Notes: generated by a model from the sequence alone, not told the origin. Counted from the first letter of the stretch, positions 21,769-32,016 are shown. The stretch: 64,000 nt of DNA from Tethya wilhelma (GCA_964030475.1 CAXIPT010000001.1:11093593-11157592); one strand, 5' to 3'. Made by a program: numbers and translations.

Positions 21769-24388
21769 CTAGACACATTGAATGCAACTGTGCAGGCCTG
21801 TGTGTGTATCTGTCAATGAGACTCTTTTGGAACACATTTGTATCATCATCAGGCAAGTCTTTTAGGCTCTTCTTGTCTTTCAAGACAGCTATTCTCTCAT
21901 TTTTCTGGTTAGTGTCTACAAACACAACAGATCTACTCAACTGTTTCATAGGCAAAGACAGTATTCTGTACACAGCTTCCTGGGCACTGACTTCTCTGTG
22001 AGTCAAAAAGGCAGAACCTACTTTGTTCAATTGGGTTCTTAGTTCATCAGTTCTAGCTTCATTGGCAACCCTTCTCAACAACACACCCATGGCTCTATCA
22101 GATTTCATGATATAGGAGGCCACATACATGACACAGGCATAGGCATTCATGACATACTGAAGGTCCATATTGGCTTGCCAGGCTAACATCACAGCACTAT
22201 TGTAGTTATTAACACAACATTCACTGGGTTCACGTTTTAGGACAATCACACTACCTTTAGAGGACACAGACAATGCATGCATGTAATCACTCTCAGACAC
22301 TTCTGCCTTTTCTAGCAATTCATCAAGGGACAAATCAGTGTTACCATCCTTGATCAATTTATGGACCTTTGCTAGTGCACTCGTGTTGGCAGCTGGCATG
22401 GTATCATCTGTTTCAGAACTAGGCTCAGCAATTAATGTTGAGTAGCTAGGTGGATGGGGGAAATTGAATCGACATGACTTGTTTCTTCTACAATATGAGG
22501 AATGTCTGTGATTCTGGAGCAGCAAAACTAAGTCTTTTAATTTACAATCCTTTTTTGGTATGGCACAAGATATGTATTGATCAATGAAATCACATACTTC
22601 AGCATTATCATTCACACCATACTTTGGAGCATCTTTGACCCATATCACACAGTGTGCATGAGGGGAACCACGGGCTTGGAACTCAATTCTAATGGCATAA
22701 TCTTCAATCTCACCCAATGGCTTGGCAGGGGACTTTAGAAACTCATGGAAGAATGTATTCAGCCTGTACTGGAAATGTCTGGCAGCTGTAACAGGGTTAC
22801 GCTTCAACCAATTAGATTTCTCTTCAAAGGAAAGCTTTGCTACCTCTTCATCAGTGTATGATACACCATACTGTCTGGCTATTGTACGGATCATGTCAGG
22901 CCATTTCATATCAGCAGCTGACAATGTGAAGAACCATGTGGGGGTACCAAGCTGACGTATCATGGCCAACAACTCATAGAATGTACGCTGGTAATATGCT
23001 GGGGAACCTCTGACATTCTTTAGAAATCTGTATGCTTTGTCTTTGTTCACAAACTGACCAATGACATTGGGATCTCTAGCTTGGGAGGCAGTAAATTGTC
23101 TAGAAGGCTTTTGACGCCAAATGTAGTTACTAGCATCATCAAAGACTTGCTTAGATTCTACAACATACTGTGCAGTGAACAAATAGTCTAGATCTTTGGC
23201 AAATCTTCCATCAACATCTAGGAGTCTCTGGTTGAAATACTTACGGTAGGTAAGCTTTTTTGGTCTAACATTGTTGAAACAACCAACTCCATAGCAGAAC
23301 TTATCAGGATTGGACATTACTTCAAAGTCTTTGTCAGTATGTATACACTTTGGTTTCTGACCTTCACAAGGTGCAATATTGACAATGACATCGGGGTTTT
23401 CAACTGACATCATGCTAGCACTAGGACCACCAGTAATGCTTGCTGTATGTTTGTCACCCTCTTCAATAACATCATCATCTAAGGCACCATCTTTATCAGT
23501 TTTACTATTGCTTAGGGTTTTCTGTGAACAGCTATCACTCTTTTCAGAACTGTCAGGTCTATCAGTACTAGTATGTCTCACTAGAGCAACATAATGGTAC
23601 TGCATGACAAGGCCAACATTAACTTCATTGTGACTCACACCATTCATGGGAGTTATAGGAAGAGTGTTTGTATGCTGATCAGTTACAGTCAACACATTGA
23701 TTGTTACATTAAACATGCTACTTAAGGCTTGTAGGACAATATTGTCTCCCCAGGCACCACGTCTGACTCTACTGACATACTTGTTCCACAGCAACTCAGT
23801 TCTTCTATCAGGGTCTGTTTCTGAGGCTATGAGGGCATCATCTTCATTAGGGGCTTCAGTATCAGCATTGTATCTATTGTCAGTTTCAATGGCTTGGGAT
23901 ACAAAATGACAGTAGTCATGTTTATGGTCTTCTAAATGACTAGCAACCATTTGTCTCAGTTCACTACTATTACTGGCATTACATACACCCAAACCTGATA
24001 GGTGGACTAGTACTGAATTGTACATACAGTCTCCATTTGCAGACACATCATGAATTTGAAAACCAGTTCTGCTTGCTTCAACTCTCAGGGATTCAAATGT
24101 TCTTATCATCTGGGCATGCTCATCATCACTGTCATGAATAGATGGTTCTTCAACATCCATGGGCTCAATGCTCTCTTGGATTGATTGTGCAGAATCAGTA
24201 GCTTCTTTCTGGGGGCTAGGCTCACATTCCATTGTATCAGGCTGTGTATCACAATGATCAGGCTGTGTATCACAATGATCAGGCTGTGTATCACATTGTG
24301 TGTCAGGAAGATTAAGCAGACTACTAAACAATTCAGGATCATTACTAATTGCATCATTAATCCAATCATTGTGTGGATATGTCTTCAT
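21743..24388 (-). CDS. Helentron middle part: OTU protease plus HUH Rep
   Basis: The frame begins near 24388 and ends 881 codons later. An Asp/Gln/His-rich repeat (CDTQPDH three times) is followed by an OTU cysteine-protease domain: VSANGDCMYNSVLVHLSG has the catalytic Asp-x-x-Cys, and the His is likely in MQYHYVAL. The Helitron-like N domain and Rep follow. TPTWFFTLSAADMKWPDM precedes the HUH-type metal site in FQARGSPHAHCVIWV, and the two-tyrosine motif lies in NAYACVMYVASYIMK. It overlaps the upstream coding piece by 23 bases in another frame and is cut from the helicase part by a frame change, so the original polyprotein is in three pieces. Confidence 0.85.
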   Translation of the reverse strand: MKTYPHNDWINDAISNDPELFSSLLNLPDTQCDTQPDHCDTQPDHCDTQPDTMECEPSPQKEATDSAQSIQESIEPMDVEEPSIHDSDDEHAQMIRTFESLRVEASRTGFQIHDVSANGDCMYNSVLVHLSGLGVCNASNSSELRQMVASHLEDHKHDYCHFVSQAIETDNRYNADTEAPNEDDALIASETDPDRRTELLWNKYVSRVRRGAWGDNIVLQALSSMFNVTINVLTVTDQHTNTLPITPMNGVSHNEVNVGLVMQYHYVALVRHTSTDRPDSSEKSDSCSQKTLSNSKTDKDGALDDDVIEEGDKHTASITGGPSASMMSVENPDVIVNIAPCEGQKPKCIHTDKDFEVMSNPDKFCYGVGCFNNVRPKKLTYRKYFNQRLLDVDGRFAKDLDYLFTAQYVVESKQVFDDASNYIWRQKPSRQFTASQARDPNVIGQFVNKDKAYRFLKNVRGSPAYYQRTFYELLAMIRQLGTPTWFFTLSAADMKWPDMIRTIARQYGVSYTDEEVAKLSFEEKSNWLKRNPVTAARHFQYRLNTFFHEFLKSPAKPLGEIEDYAIRIEFQARGSPHAHCVIWVKDAPKYGVNDNAEVCDFIDQYISCAIPKKDCKLKDLVLLLQNHRHSSYCRRNKSCRFNFPHPPSYSTLIAEPSSETDDTMPAANTSALAKVHKLIKDGNTDLSLDELLEKAEVSESDYMHALSVSSKGSVIVLKREPSECCVNNYNSAVMLAWQANMDLQYVMNAYACVMYVASYIMKSDRAMGVLLRRVANEARTDELRTQLNKVGSAFLTHREVSAQEAVYRILSLPMKQLSRSVVFVDTNQKNERIAVLKDKKSLKDLPDDDTNVFQKSLIDRYTHRPAQLHSMCLAVCCQLHY

Positions 24389-24999
24389 ACAGTGGATTAT
24401 TGGCTTTCAACCACTTCAAGGCATTAATTAGCTTCTCAGGAGTTACATAGCCATACATGTAGTGTCCCTTGTACACAAGCTTACGTTTGAACTTGAGTGG
24501 AATCAGTTCAGACTGGGAAGGCAACCGGGGCAACACAGTGCACACATTATCTATCTTGGTAGGCACATTAACAGCTGGTCCATGGATAGATCTCTGTTTG
24601 CCAGAGGGCAATGCTACCATCTTCATGAATGGAACACGCAATGAAATCAGTCTGGCTTCTAGCTCATTCAAACATGATAGCTCAGGGGGAACAGCACACA
24701 ACTCTAACCCATTAGCTTTGGACAATAGGGGCATACTACCTCTGGACAAAGCTGAATGACATGTTTTGCACACATAACACTTTCCATTTGGACTGACATG
24801 CTTATGCTTTGGACTAAATACACTTTCTAGCACATCATCACTAGCCTTGACATACTTGTCTCTTTGGAAGTCAACTACACTTTGACGATACATCATTCTA
24901 TGGCAGGACATGCACACATAGTCTGGACCAGTCTCAACTTTAGATAAAAACTTGTCAATGGCTGTTTCTACAGATACACTGGATGATCGTTTGGATGCC

Positions 25000-25276
25000 A
25001 TAGCCAGTTTGTTCTGCACTCTATGTTGCTGTTTGATGCTATCACTTTCATTTGCTCGTTTGGATGCCATAGCCTCTTTGTTCTGAATTCTATGCTGCTG
25101 TTTGATGCTATCACTTTCATTTGCTCGTTTGGATGCCATAGCCTCTTTGTTCTGAATTCTATGCTGCTGTTTGATGCTATCACTTTCATTTGCTCGTTTG
25201 GATGCCATAGCCAGTTTGTTCTGAACTCTATGCTGCTGTTTGATGCTATCACTTTCATTTGCTCGTTTGGATGCCA
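25000..25276. repeat. 69-bp in-frame coding repeat, four copies
   Basis: Four near-identical 69-bp units encode MASKRANESDSIKQQHR(V/I)QNK and two more residues. Copies two and three are closest to identical, suggesting recent unequal exchange. Length is a multiple of three, so the coding frame survives changes in copy number. Confidence 0.9.
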
Positions 25277-25391
25277 TATGAAATTTATTGCTCAATCTAC
25301 GGTCAACTCTCTGTTGCTCTGTTTGATTAGCTCGTTTGGCAGCTGTACGTTTCTTGTCTAGGTTTCTTCGGTTCACTATATCACACAAGCT

Positions 25392-25756
25392 CAGTGGCGG
25401 ATCTAGGATTTTGAAAAGGGGGGTTCAAATGAATGCGCGCGAAGCGCGCGAAAAATTTTTGCTTGGCCACGCCCATTTCCGGTCTCATAGCCCCACCTTT
25501 TTAGCGTACGTGCAGCTAAAATTTTACCAGAATAAGGCCTGAATGGCGAAAAAACGGCGAGAAAGAGACAGAAACTACATTATCTTTCACAAATAACTGC
25601 CATTTAGTGAGATTTTGAGTTGCTTTTGTTAATTTTAAGTTGAAAGGGGGGTTCCAACAAGCACTTTTCCAGTCTCCACAGTTAATTATAATGCGAGGTC
25701 TCAACTGAAAGGGGGGATCCATGGATCCCTTGGATCTCCCCCTGGATCCGCCACTG
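25392..25756. mobile_element. hAT-type MITE with 5-bp duplication in the Helentron gene
   Basis: The ends are cagtggcggatc and its complement gatccgccactg, a terminus typical of hAT elements. aagct occurs immediately on both sides (25387-25391, 25757-25761). A 5-bp duplication is unusual for hAT (8 bp) but has been described for hAT5-type elements. The 365-bp interior is non-coding and holds a palindrome aatgcgcgcgaagcgcgcga. Confidence 0.85.
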
Positions 25757-26230
25757 AAGCTCTCTATTGATCTTAAAGCTTGCATTTGAGACTTTTTACT
25801 GGGCACATGGACTCTACTTGTACGTCTTAATGCAAACACATGGCCACAATCACAACACAATCGTCTGATAGGGTTAACACTAGCACACTCTGGACAAATT
25901 TTGTTAGGCATGATGCAAACAACGAAAAAATTGCTAGCAGAGTACAAAATATTGTAACTCACAATACAGAAAACTACCAATCGAAGGATTCAAGAAGATA
26001 CAGTCCGGAGCAGTCTAACCGCGTGCAAAATCTAAATAACGCACACCCTTACCTAGGGGCGTGGCGCGGCGATGCAGCGAAGCGCTCCGTCGTCATGCAC
26101 GAAAGTATGATATCTCAGAAACTACAGCGTTTTCCAAGATGCTAGACAAAAAAATTCAAGATAACTTCGATTCATGAACGTAAGTACCTTCCGTTTGGAC
26201 CATAGAGCTGCCGTTCTTCAGATTATCTAG

Positions 26231-26263
26231 TAACAGACACACACACACACACACACACACACA
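26231..26263. repeat. (AC)n microsatellite near the Helentron 5' end
   Basis: An uninterrupted run of ac repeats lies about 50 bp inside the Helentron 5' terminus. The short Helentron at 51898 has a shorter version (acagacagacgcacacac) at the same place, so the tract is part of the element end. Confidence 0.85.
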
Positions 26264-26469
26264 AAACGACTACCGTAACCCTCTGCACGTGCTACGCACG
26301 CGCCGAGGCTTAATTATAACAAAGTTATGGCCTATTTGCATAATTTTTCAGTTAATTAGAAATACCTTTCCTTAACCTACCTGAGTAGATGTTAATACTT
26401 CATGTTCTCTGAGCACATATAGGTATCATATTCATATGTACATTAACTTGTACACACACACACAGTAGG

Positions 26470-26755
26470 TACAAGGTCCAGAGGAGCTGTCAAAGTAGAC
26501 ACTCATGACCCACCCTCCAGCACCAGTGGCATTGAAGGTTAGCAGCTGTTTGGAAACAAAACGAATGTTGTTTATTTGTTTTGTATCACACCAATTAGAT
26601 GAGTCACAGGTAACTCCTATACCACACAAGGCAATTAGGCAAGAAGTGACAAGAGGAGTAGGTAAGACTCCCAATTTGAATCATTTATCATCTTAAAATT
26701 AAATAATTTTTCCTGCATCTAAAGGCGACCCTTCTAAGAAAGTGACCGGGAGAAC
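26470..26755 (+). CDS. Unrecognised exon pair, copy 2
   Basis: The open segment DESQVTPIPHKAIRQEVTRG ends at a donor (gtag|gtaaga, near 26662). A short exon after aaag reads DPSKKVTGRTG. It is homologous to 14061-14300. The function is unknown. Confidence 0.35.
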
Positions 26756-26759
26756 TGGT

Positions 26760-26910
26760 GCTTTGGTGGTTCCCTAGTAAAAATCTTGGTAAGATTCTTG
26801 TATTTATCCTGCAAGGTTTTCCAAAACCCTCTTGCAAAGAATTTCCTTGCAAAAATCCTTCCAAGATTCTGGCATACTTTGGACAAACTTTGGACAAAAT
26901 CTTGCAAATC
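26760..26910. repeat. Diverged cttgcaag repeat
   Basis: Repeated words tcttgcaa, cttgcaaag and aagattctggcatactttgg resemble the 92-bp repeat array at 28962-29472 (gattctgacatactcttgac). It may be an old member of that array separated by the R1 and MITE insertions. Confidence 0.45.
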
Positions 26911-27897
26911 ATTCCCAGTACGGTAGCGCACGGATGGCCCATTAGCGTAATACAAATATTCACGCGAATAACTGCAAAAACTGAGCGCTTGGCACTAAAA
27001 GGCTTATAAAGCTACTATTTAGCTCATTCACTTTCCAACAAGCCTAAAAACATGGCCTAAAACCATCGCTATGGTACCAAACTAAAATATGCCAAACCTC
27101 CAATTTTCCTCTTCTTCTTCTTCTTATACGTATCTTGAAGACTGTTCACTTTCAGAAGCTGATTCTTGAACGAAAAAACTTGGTACCATTGTCTTCGCGT
27201 GCTTGTGGTATCGTGTGCTCGAGTCTCCCGTTGAATGGCTAGGCGAAAAGTGCTTCTCTGTATGGACAGCCATTCTTTTCTACATCATGCATAAATTCAT
27301 AAGCAACTTGAAAAGTCAAATTGACGACCCTTTTCCAGGCAGACAAGTGTGCGTTATTTGGAATCCGAATATTCACTGCCTGCCTGCTTAAGATTTCTGG
27401 TTGTGCTGGACTCTTCAGTCTTCAATATTTAGGAGGTGAATAGACTACTGTGTTATGCAGTATTCATTATAAGATGAGCAAAGGAATTAAATTTTAGCTC
27501 AGCCTCCTGATATCACTTCAATACTGATAGCTTGAGCATAGATTAGCTGTAGTATCCATGCTGATAGTGTACAAGTAATTACCAAACTCAAATGTGATTT
27601 GTAGAATTATGAAAAAATGAGAACAAACAAGTAAAAAAAACATTGGAAATGTAATGAGACATAGGAATGGTCAAATCGAAAAAAGAAGGCAAACAAGATG
27701 ATGGAATAGCTGGCAGAGTGTGTAAAGAATTATTCCTATGGGCAACATGAGGGACCAAACATGGAAAGAGAGTACTACATACAGCCCACACAGGAAGAAT
27801 TCGGCACACACTCTGCCAGCTATTCCATCATCTTGTTTGCCTTCTTTTTACGATTTGGCCATTCCTATATTACATTTCCAATGTTTTTTTTTACTTG
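26911..27897 (+). mobile_element. R1 repeat copy 3, nearly complete
   Basis: This copy has the start attcccagtacggta, the head, the ggaggtgaata middle and the hairpin tail (27627-27897). Part of the first palindrome arm is missing. It is the best copy for defining R1 length, about 990 bp. A second R1 tail follows directly. Confidence 0.8.
27627..27897 (+). repeat. R1 hairpin 3
   Basis: The arms pair through gatgatggaatagctggcag and its complement with no mismatch in the inner stem. The loop carries attcctatgggcaacatgag and agagtactacatacagccca, as in copies 1 and 4. Confidence 0.85.
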
Positions 27898-28334
27898 TTC
27901 ATTATAAGATGAACAAAGCAATTAAATTTTGGTAGATACAGCTCAGCCTCCTGAGATTACTAATCAGCCTGAGCATAGATTAGCTATAATGTTCATGCAG
28001 ATAGTGTACAAGTAACTACCATATACACACAAACTCGAATGTGATTTGTAAAATTATGAAAAAATGAGAACAAACAAGTAAAAAAAACACTGGAAATGTA
28101 ATGAGACATAGGAATGGCCAAATCATAAAAAGAAGGCAAACAAGATGGAATGGCTGGCAGAGTGTGTACAGAATTATTCCTATGGGCAACATGAGGGACT
28201 CAACATGAAAAGAGAGTACTACATGCAGCCCACACAGGAAGAACTCGGCACACACATTCCATCTTGTTTGCCTTCTTTTTACGATTTGGCCATTCCTATG
28301 TCTCATTACATTTCCAATGTTTTTTTTTTACTTG
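27890..28334 (+). mobile_element. R1 repeat copy 4, 3' half only
   Basis: Sequence from ttcattataagatgaacaaag through the second hairpin (28075-28334) repeats the 3' half of copy 3 head to tail. This suggests unequal exchange or slippage. The right arm lacks about ten bases of the inner stem. Confidence 0.8.
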
Positions 28335-28335
28335 T

Positions 28336-28961
28336 TTAAGGTTACAGGCTACCGTTTGCTCATGAATATTTTAATGAGCACGCATAGTTATTTTAGTGCG
28401 GAGCAAACCGCAACTTGTGCAAAACTGTTGGCATGATTTTTTGGCGTCAGTTTTTTTCCAAAGTATTCCGCGTGTGACCGTATAAAGTGGCTCTTTTTAA
28501 CGGGATTGTATGTGGGCAGGGCCAGAAGTAAAAAGAAATTTGACAGCACATTCAACGACAGAGAAATGGCAGCTTTTGTCTTCGCTTCTGCTGCAGAATC
28601 ATGACAAGTAAGTTTGAGCTACCATTTTTTTCATACTATAAGAAAGAGAAGCCAACCGAATAGATCTGGCCCTGCAGAGAGTTGGAAATAAGCATCTAAC
28701 GCTCTCATACTCGATCTAGAACGTTGCCTCTTCAAATAAACTGACGCCAAAAATTTTTGGCTACTCTTTCTGTTGGTATCTCTGAGTGTAGTAAGCCTGC
28801 TGAGGTTGTCTTTTCGCTCTTTAGGCCTGAAAGTTTAAAAGAATAACTGTCTAAGCTGTTGTTTAAAATTTGGCAGGGAATTGCTGCAGTAATCTGCCAA
28901 AAAGAAACTTTTTATTCTTGCTCATTAAATATTCATAACAGAATTTACCCCGTAACCTTAA
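28336..28961. mobile_element. TTAA-flanked MITE, second family
   Basis: TTAA at 28336-28339 and 28958-28961 flanks inverted ends beginning ggttac. The inner repeats gctcatgaatattttaatga and the complement of tcattaaatattcataacag pair imperfectly for about 45 bp. The ends differ from the ctctttagggcc family. It is non-coding. Confidence 0.75.
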
Positions 28962-29472
28962 ATGTGTGTTAGCAGAAATTAGGCAAGAATTATCTTGCAA
29001 GAAGATTCTGACATACTCTTGACTAAATCTTACAAGTGAATCAAATGTGTGTGAGAGGGCATTAGTCAAGAATTATCTTGCAAGAGGCCTGCTCAGATTC
29101 TGACGTATTCTTGACTGAATCTTACAGGTGAATCAAATGTGTGTGAGAGGGCATTAGTCAAGAATTATCTTGCAAGAGGCCTGCTCAGATTCTGATGTAT
29201 TCTTGACTGAATCTTACAAGTGAATCAAATGTGTGTGAGAGGGCATTAGTCAAGAATTATCTTGCAAGAGGCCTGCTCAGATTCTGATGTATTCTTGACT
29301 GAAAGAATCAAATGTGTGTGAGAGGGCATTAGTCAAGAATTATCTTGCAAGAGGCCTGCTCAGATTCTGACGTATTCTTGACTGAATCTCACAAGTGAAT
29401 CAAATGTGTGTGAGAGGGTATTAGTCAAAAATTATCTTGCAAGAGGCCTGCTCAGATTCTGACGTATTCTTC
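28962..29472. repeat. 92-bp tandem repeat, about 5.5 copies
   Basis: Units begin with tcaaatgtgtgtgagagggc at 29041, 29133, 29225, 29308 and 29400; the fourth is 9 bp shorter. A degenerate first unit starts at 28962. Each unit contains the near-palindrome caagaattatcttgcaag. Confidence 0.9.
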
Positions 29473-29473
29473 T

Positions 29474-29848
29474 CAGTGTAGTTAAGGATGCCTCAAATTT
29501 TGAGGACATAATTAAAGGTTTACCCCTTCGTGTTTTAACTATACTTAGTGACTGGAAGACCAAACTTAATAACCATCGTATATTTATTGTATTGGATATA
29601 AATTGTGAAAATGAAAATGAAATAACACTTGTGGGCGTGGCTACAGACAAAAATACATACTTTTGTGAATGCAGAGCTGAATGTTTATTTGAAGAGGCAT
29701 TTTTTTTCCTTTTTCTAGCAAAAGCATTTATAAGAGCTAATTATGTCATTGCCCAGTCCCCCCGTTTCATTGTATCCCTTGCTTTTAACACTATTAGTCA
29801 GGAGGATTGTATACAGTACATACAACATTCAGGATACACCTTGTAATA
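29474..29848 (+). CDS. Unrecognised 3' exon
   Basis: An acceptor-like tcttctcag precedes about 120 open codons ending at a stop near 29846. Visible stretches are FEDIIKGLPLRVLTILSDWK, KLNNHRIFIVLDINCEN and LAFNTISQEDCIQYIQHSGY. It converges on gene A with 70 bp between stops. I do not recognise it; upstream exons are replaced by the tandem repeat. Confidence 0.45.
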
Positions 29849-29917
29849 GTTAATCGTTATAATTATGCCAATTAGATTAAGTATACATTGTAATTATATT
29901 ATACAGTACACTGTTGT

Positions 29918-30948
29918 TTAAATTTGTGATGTGTAAGGTAATTTCCTCACTTGGTCAACCATGATTGAACGATGCTCCTCGTATTCATCTCCAGTGAGTG
30001 CCCCAATGTCACGCAGATTAACCAGCTCCTTCAGCTGCTGAAGGTACTCTCCTCTAAGCTCAACTGATTTACTAGGAGAATTAACAGCTCTGGTGACTGG
30101 TCTTGGGGAAATTGCGCTTGCTAGCTTTCCCACAGCATTCGTTAATGCTTCTTCAAATTACTTGATCTACCACGAGGACGACTACCAAAGTTCATTATTC
30201 CAGTTGGTTGATTGTCCAGACTCTCATGATTCCCTGCAGCTATTGTTTCAGCCCAAACACTAAACTGAATACCGGAGTATGCTGAGCCATGTTTTTCTCG
30301 AAGTTGTATTTTTAGCTCAACAACCTGGCTCTCCCTTTCCTCTGATACCCTTTTTTCTTCTTTGTATGACTAGTATTTCCTTTTGAATTTTCCTCTGTAT
30401 CACTAGCCTCACTTTCACTGTCATCATTTTGACGCATTTGCTTTTTTGTTGCCTTTAATCCCACACCAATGCACCACAAAGTAAGTTTTCCAGCTTTTAG
30501 AATTTCCAGTGTATCATGGATATCACAGTCATTGTTTATCCGCATTTTTTGTGACCTCTTAGTGAACCCAACTTGAAAGTTAAGCTTTCGAGAAGCAATA
30601 TCTTCCCCAACCTGAACAAATATTGCTTTCTTTATTCGCGAGCTGAAATCATCTTCAGTGAGATCTCTTAAAGTAAACATAGTGTAATCCCTTTTATTTT
30701 GTGGGTTAAGTACCTCAAGGGAATGGATACGTTGAGGTTGATGTCGCTGTCAAATCGTGGTCACGAGGTGGTGGTGATGACTGACTGGCAACTGACCTAT
30801 GAGCATTAGGCAATCCACAACCACTAGACATAGTAGGAGCTGCCCATCTTGAGCTGGCAGTGTTAAAATTGTATGGGTTTTGCCCCTGAAGCTCTTCGTA
30901 CTGAAATGTTGAGGGGTGGAAGACATATTGCCACTGCCTGTTCTGCAT
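29918..30948 (-). pseudogene. Gene A: coiled-coil/SHOCT-like protein, frameshifted
   Basis: Order from the start: a Pro/Ser-rich segment (MQNRQWQYVFHPSTFQYEEL, 30948-30715), a folded domain (MFTLRDLTEDDFSSRIKKAI and DIHDTLEILKAGKLTLWCIG, 30680-30420), a Lys-rich linker, and a coiled coil (RVSEERESQVVELK). Then comes FSVWAETIAAGNHES, and finally a SHOCT-like segment QLKELVNLRDIGALTGDEYE. Frame changes lie near 30345 and 30155. I recall this protein type from cnidarian and sponge repeats but know no function. It is divergent from gene B with about 200 bp between, suggesting a shared promoter and one parent element. Confidence 0.55.
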
Positions 30949-31139
30949 AGATAGAAAGCTTTAGATCTTCTCTTCTTTGTCGAAAATTATTGCAAGTGTC
31001 TATCACGAGCTAGCTACGTATAACTTCCTTTTCCTGAATATTCAGTGGTTTTTGTATGGGTGTGAGTGTGGTTTGTAGCAAGTATCTGTGGTTACAAAAT
31101 TGGCTTCTGGTCTGTATTGCAACCAACTTGCAAAGTGCA

Positions 31140-31605
31140 GTATTGCAGAAAACAAAAACACAGGTCTTGAGCTGAAAAAAACAACCTATGAAAAACACAA
31201 GAGAAGCGTGACACTGAAAGAAAATATATGAAAGAGGTCAATAAAAAATTTGCTGAAAAAGCTGCAATAACACACCTAGCTGAAGTAGAATCAAAAGCCA
31301 AGTACAAGAGAAAACGTCTAGCTGAATCTTCGAAACACCTGATAACAGCCAGTTGCCATCAAACAAAAAAACTAAATCACATTCTCCCAACTTCGAAAAT
31401 ATAGAGTGGAACAAAGCTGAAGTTGATCATGAAGCAACTCTTCATAGCTTGCCCACAAACACCAAGATTAACTGGAGTGCGGTAGCACAACAGCATAACA
31501 TACCAGGGCCTAATCGGGATCAAGTTTTGAAAGAATATGCTCAATCAGTGGAGATAGATAGAACGCGATTTGAATGTGGTACACCTAGAAGAAAACGAAG
31601 TAGGT
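31140..31605 (+). pseudogene. Gene B, 5' part
   Basis: A Lys-rich coiled coil (KEVNKKFAEKAAITHLAEVE) is followed by a frame change near 31340. A compact domain comes next: NIEWNKAEVDHEATLHSLPT and NWSAVAQQHNIPGPNRDQVL, possibly helix-turn-helix. The gene is cut at taggt by the BEL element and resumes at 46120. I recall B-type proteins as large, repeated in sponge and cnidarian genomes. Their role is not known to me; a mobile-element protein is likely. Confidence 0.6.
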
Positions 31606-32016
31606 TGTATAGTTATGTGTATTAGTTGTTAGTATACTTTTAAGGATTCTGAGCAAGTTTTTGCCTACAAACTCCTTTGGTTAATTTGTGTGAGAATTGT
31701 TTGTTGTTTGTAGACTCTATGTCTAGCAGCTTTGTGCAAGTCTGTGCTTGCCTAGTTGATTCTGTACTGGTTTGACTGGTTTACTGATCTAGTTTGTCTG
31801 GTTGTGTATACATTTCCTATATAAGTGAAGCTGTTTTTTGCTAGTTTGTGAGTTAGTTTACCTTCAGTCTTCTTGATTGATCGTACGTTATTAAGTTTGA
31901 TTGAGTCAGCGAACAGTTTGCGTGCTCAAGCACCGCGTTAGATAATCCTCTAGCCTGTCTAGAATTGACTGTACAATCAAGGGTTTGATATCATTTATTC
32001 TGACAAAGGCTCAACA
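31606..32016 (+). repeat. 5' LTR of BEL
   Basis: The LTR starts TGTATAGTTATG and ends GGCTCAACA. It contains a TATA-like ctatataagtga near 31820 that could set the transcript start. The match to 45724-46119 is close. The tggttcttcgagc at about 32025 is a plausible primer-binding site. Confidence 0.9.

Larger units (their letters stand above)
24366..25911 (-). pseudogene. Helentron N-terminal part, interrupted by a MITE
   Basis: The start is ATG 25911 (MPNKICPECASVNPIRRLCC), giving a zinc-ribbon-like CPEC..CCDC. The frame is broken by the MITE at 25392-25756. Taking out the MITE and one aagct copy leaves the frame continuous. After it come four 23-residue repeats (MASKRANESDSIKQQHR), CMSCHRMMYR and CKTCHSALSRG zinc sites, and a conserved region (LPRLPSQSELIPLKFKRKL, GYVTPEKLINALKWLKANNP) that in Helitrons precedes the Rep domain. 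The stop at 24366 lies in the overlap with the next frame. Confidence 0.8.
16586..26312 (-). mobile_element. Helentron (Helitron2-type) with Rep-helicase, OTU, endonuclease and RPA
   Basis: The coding content is a Rep/helicase polyprotein on minus and an RPA-like gene on plus. The ends share AAGCCTCGGC as an asymmetric subterminal inverted repeat (16608-16617 and 26302-26311). At the minus-strand 3' end it is followed by a small stem, GCACC-TTT-GGTGC (16593-16605), and ends TTTCATTG. The 5' end is TTAAGCCTCGGC. A short relative at 51898-52646 has the same two ends, and its insertion point is known exactly, which supports these borders. The autonomous copy is damaged by two frameshifts and a MITE. 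Confidence 0.8.

Noticed and set aside
25023..25361. Antisense repeat protein in the Helentron
   Set aside because: It is a shadow of the 69-bp coding repeat; codon use and context favour the minus-strand frame.
29041..29472. CRISPR array
   Set aside because: The 92-bp units are direct copies without unique spacers, in a eukaryotic transposon-rich setting.
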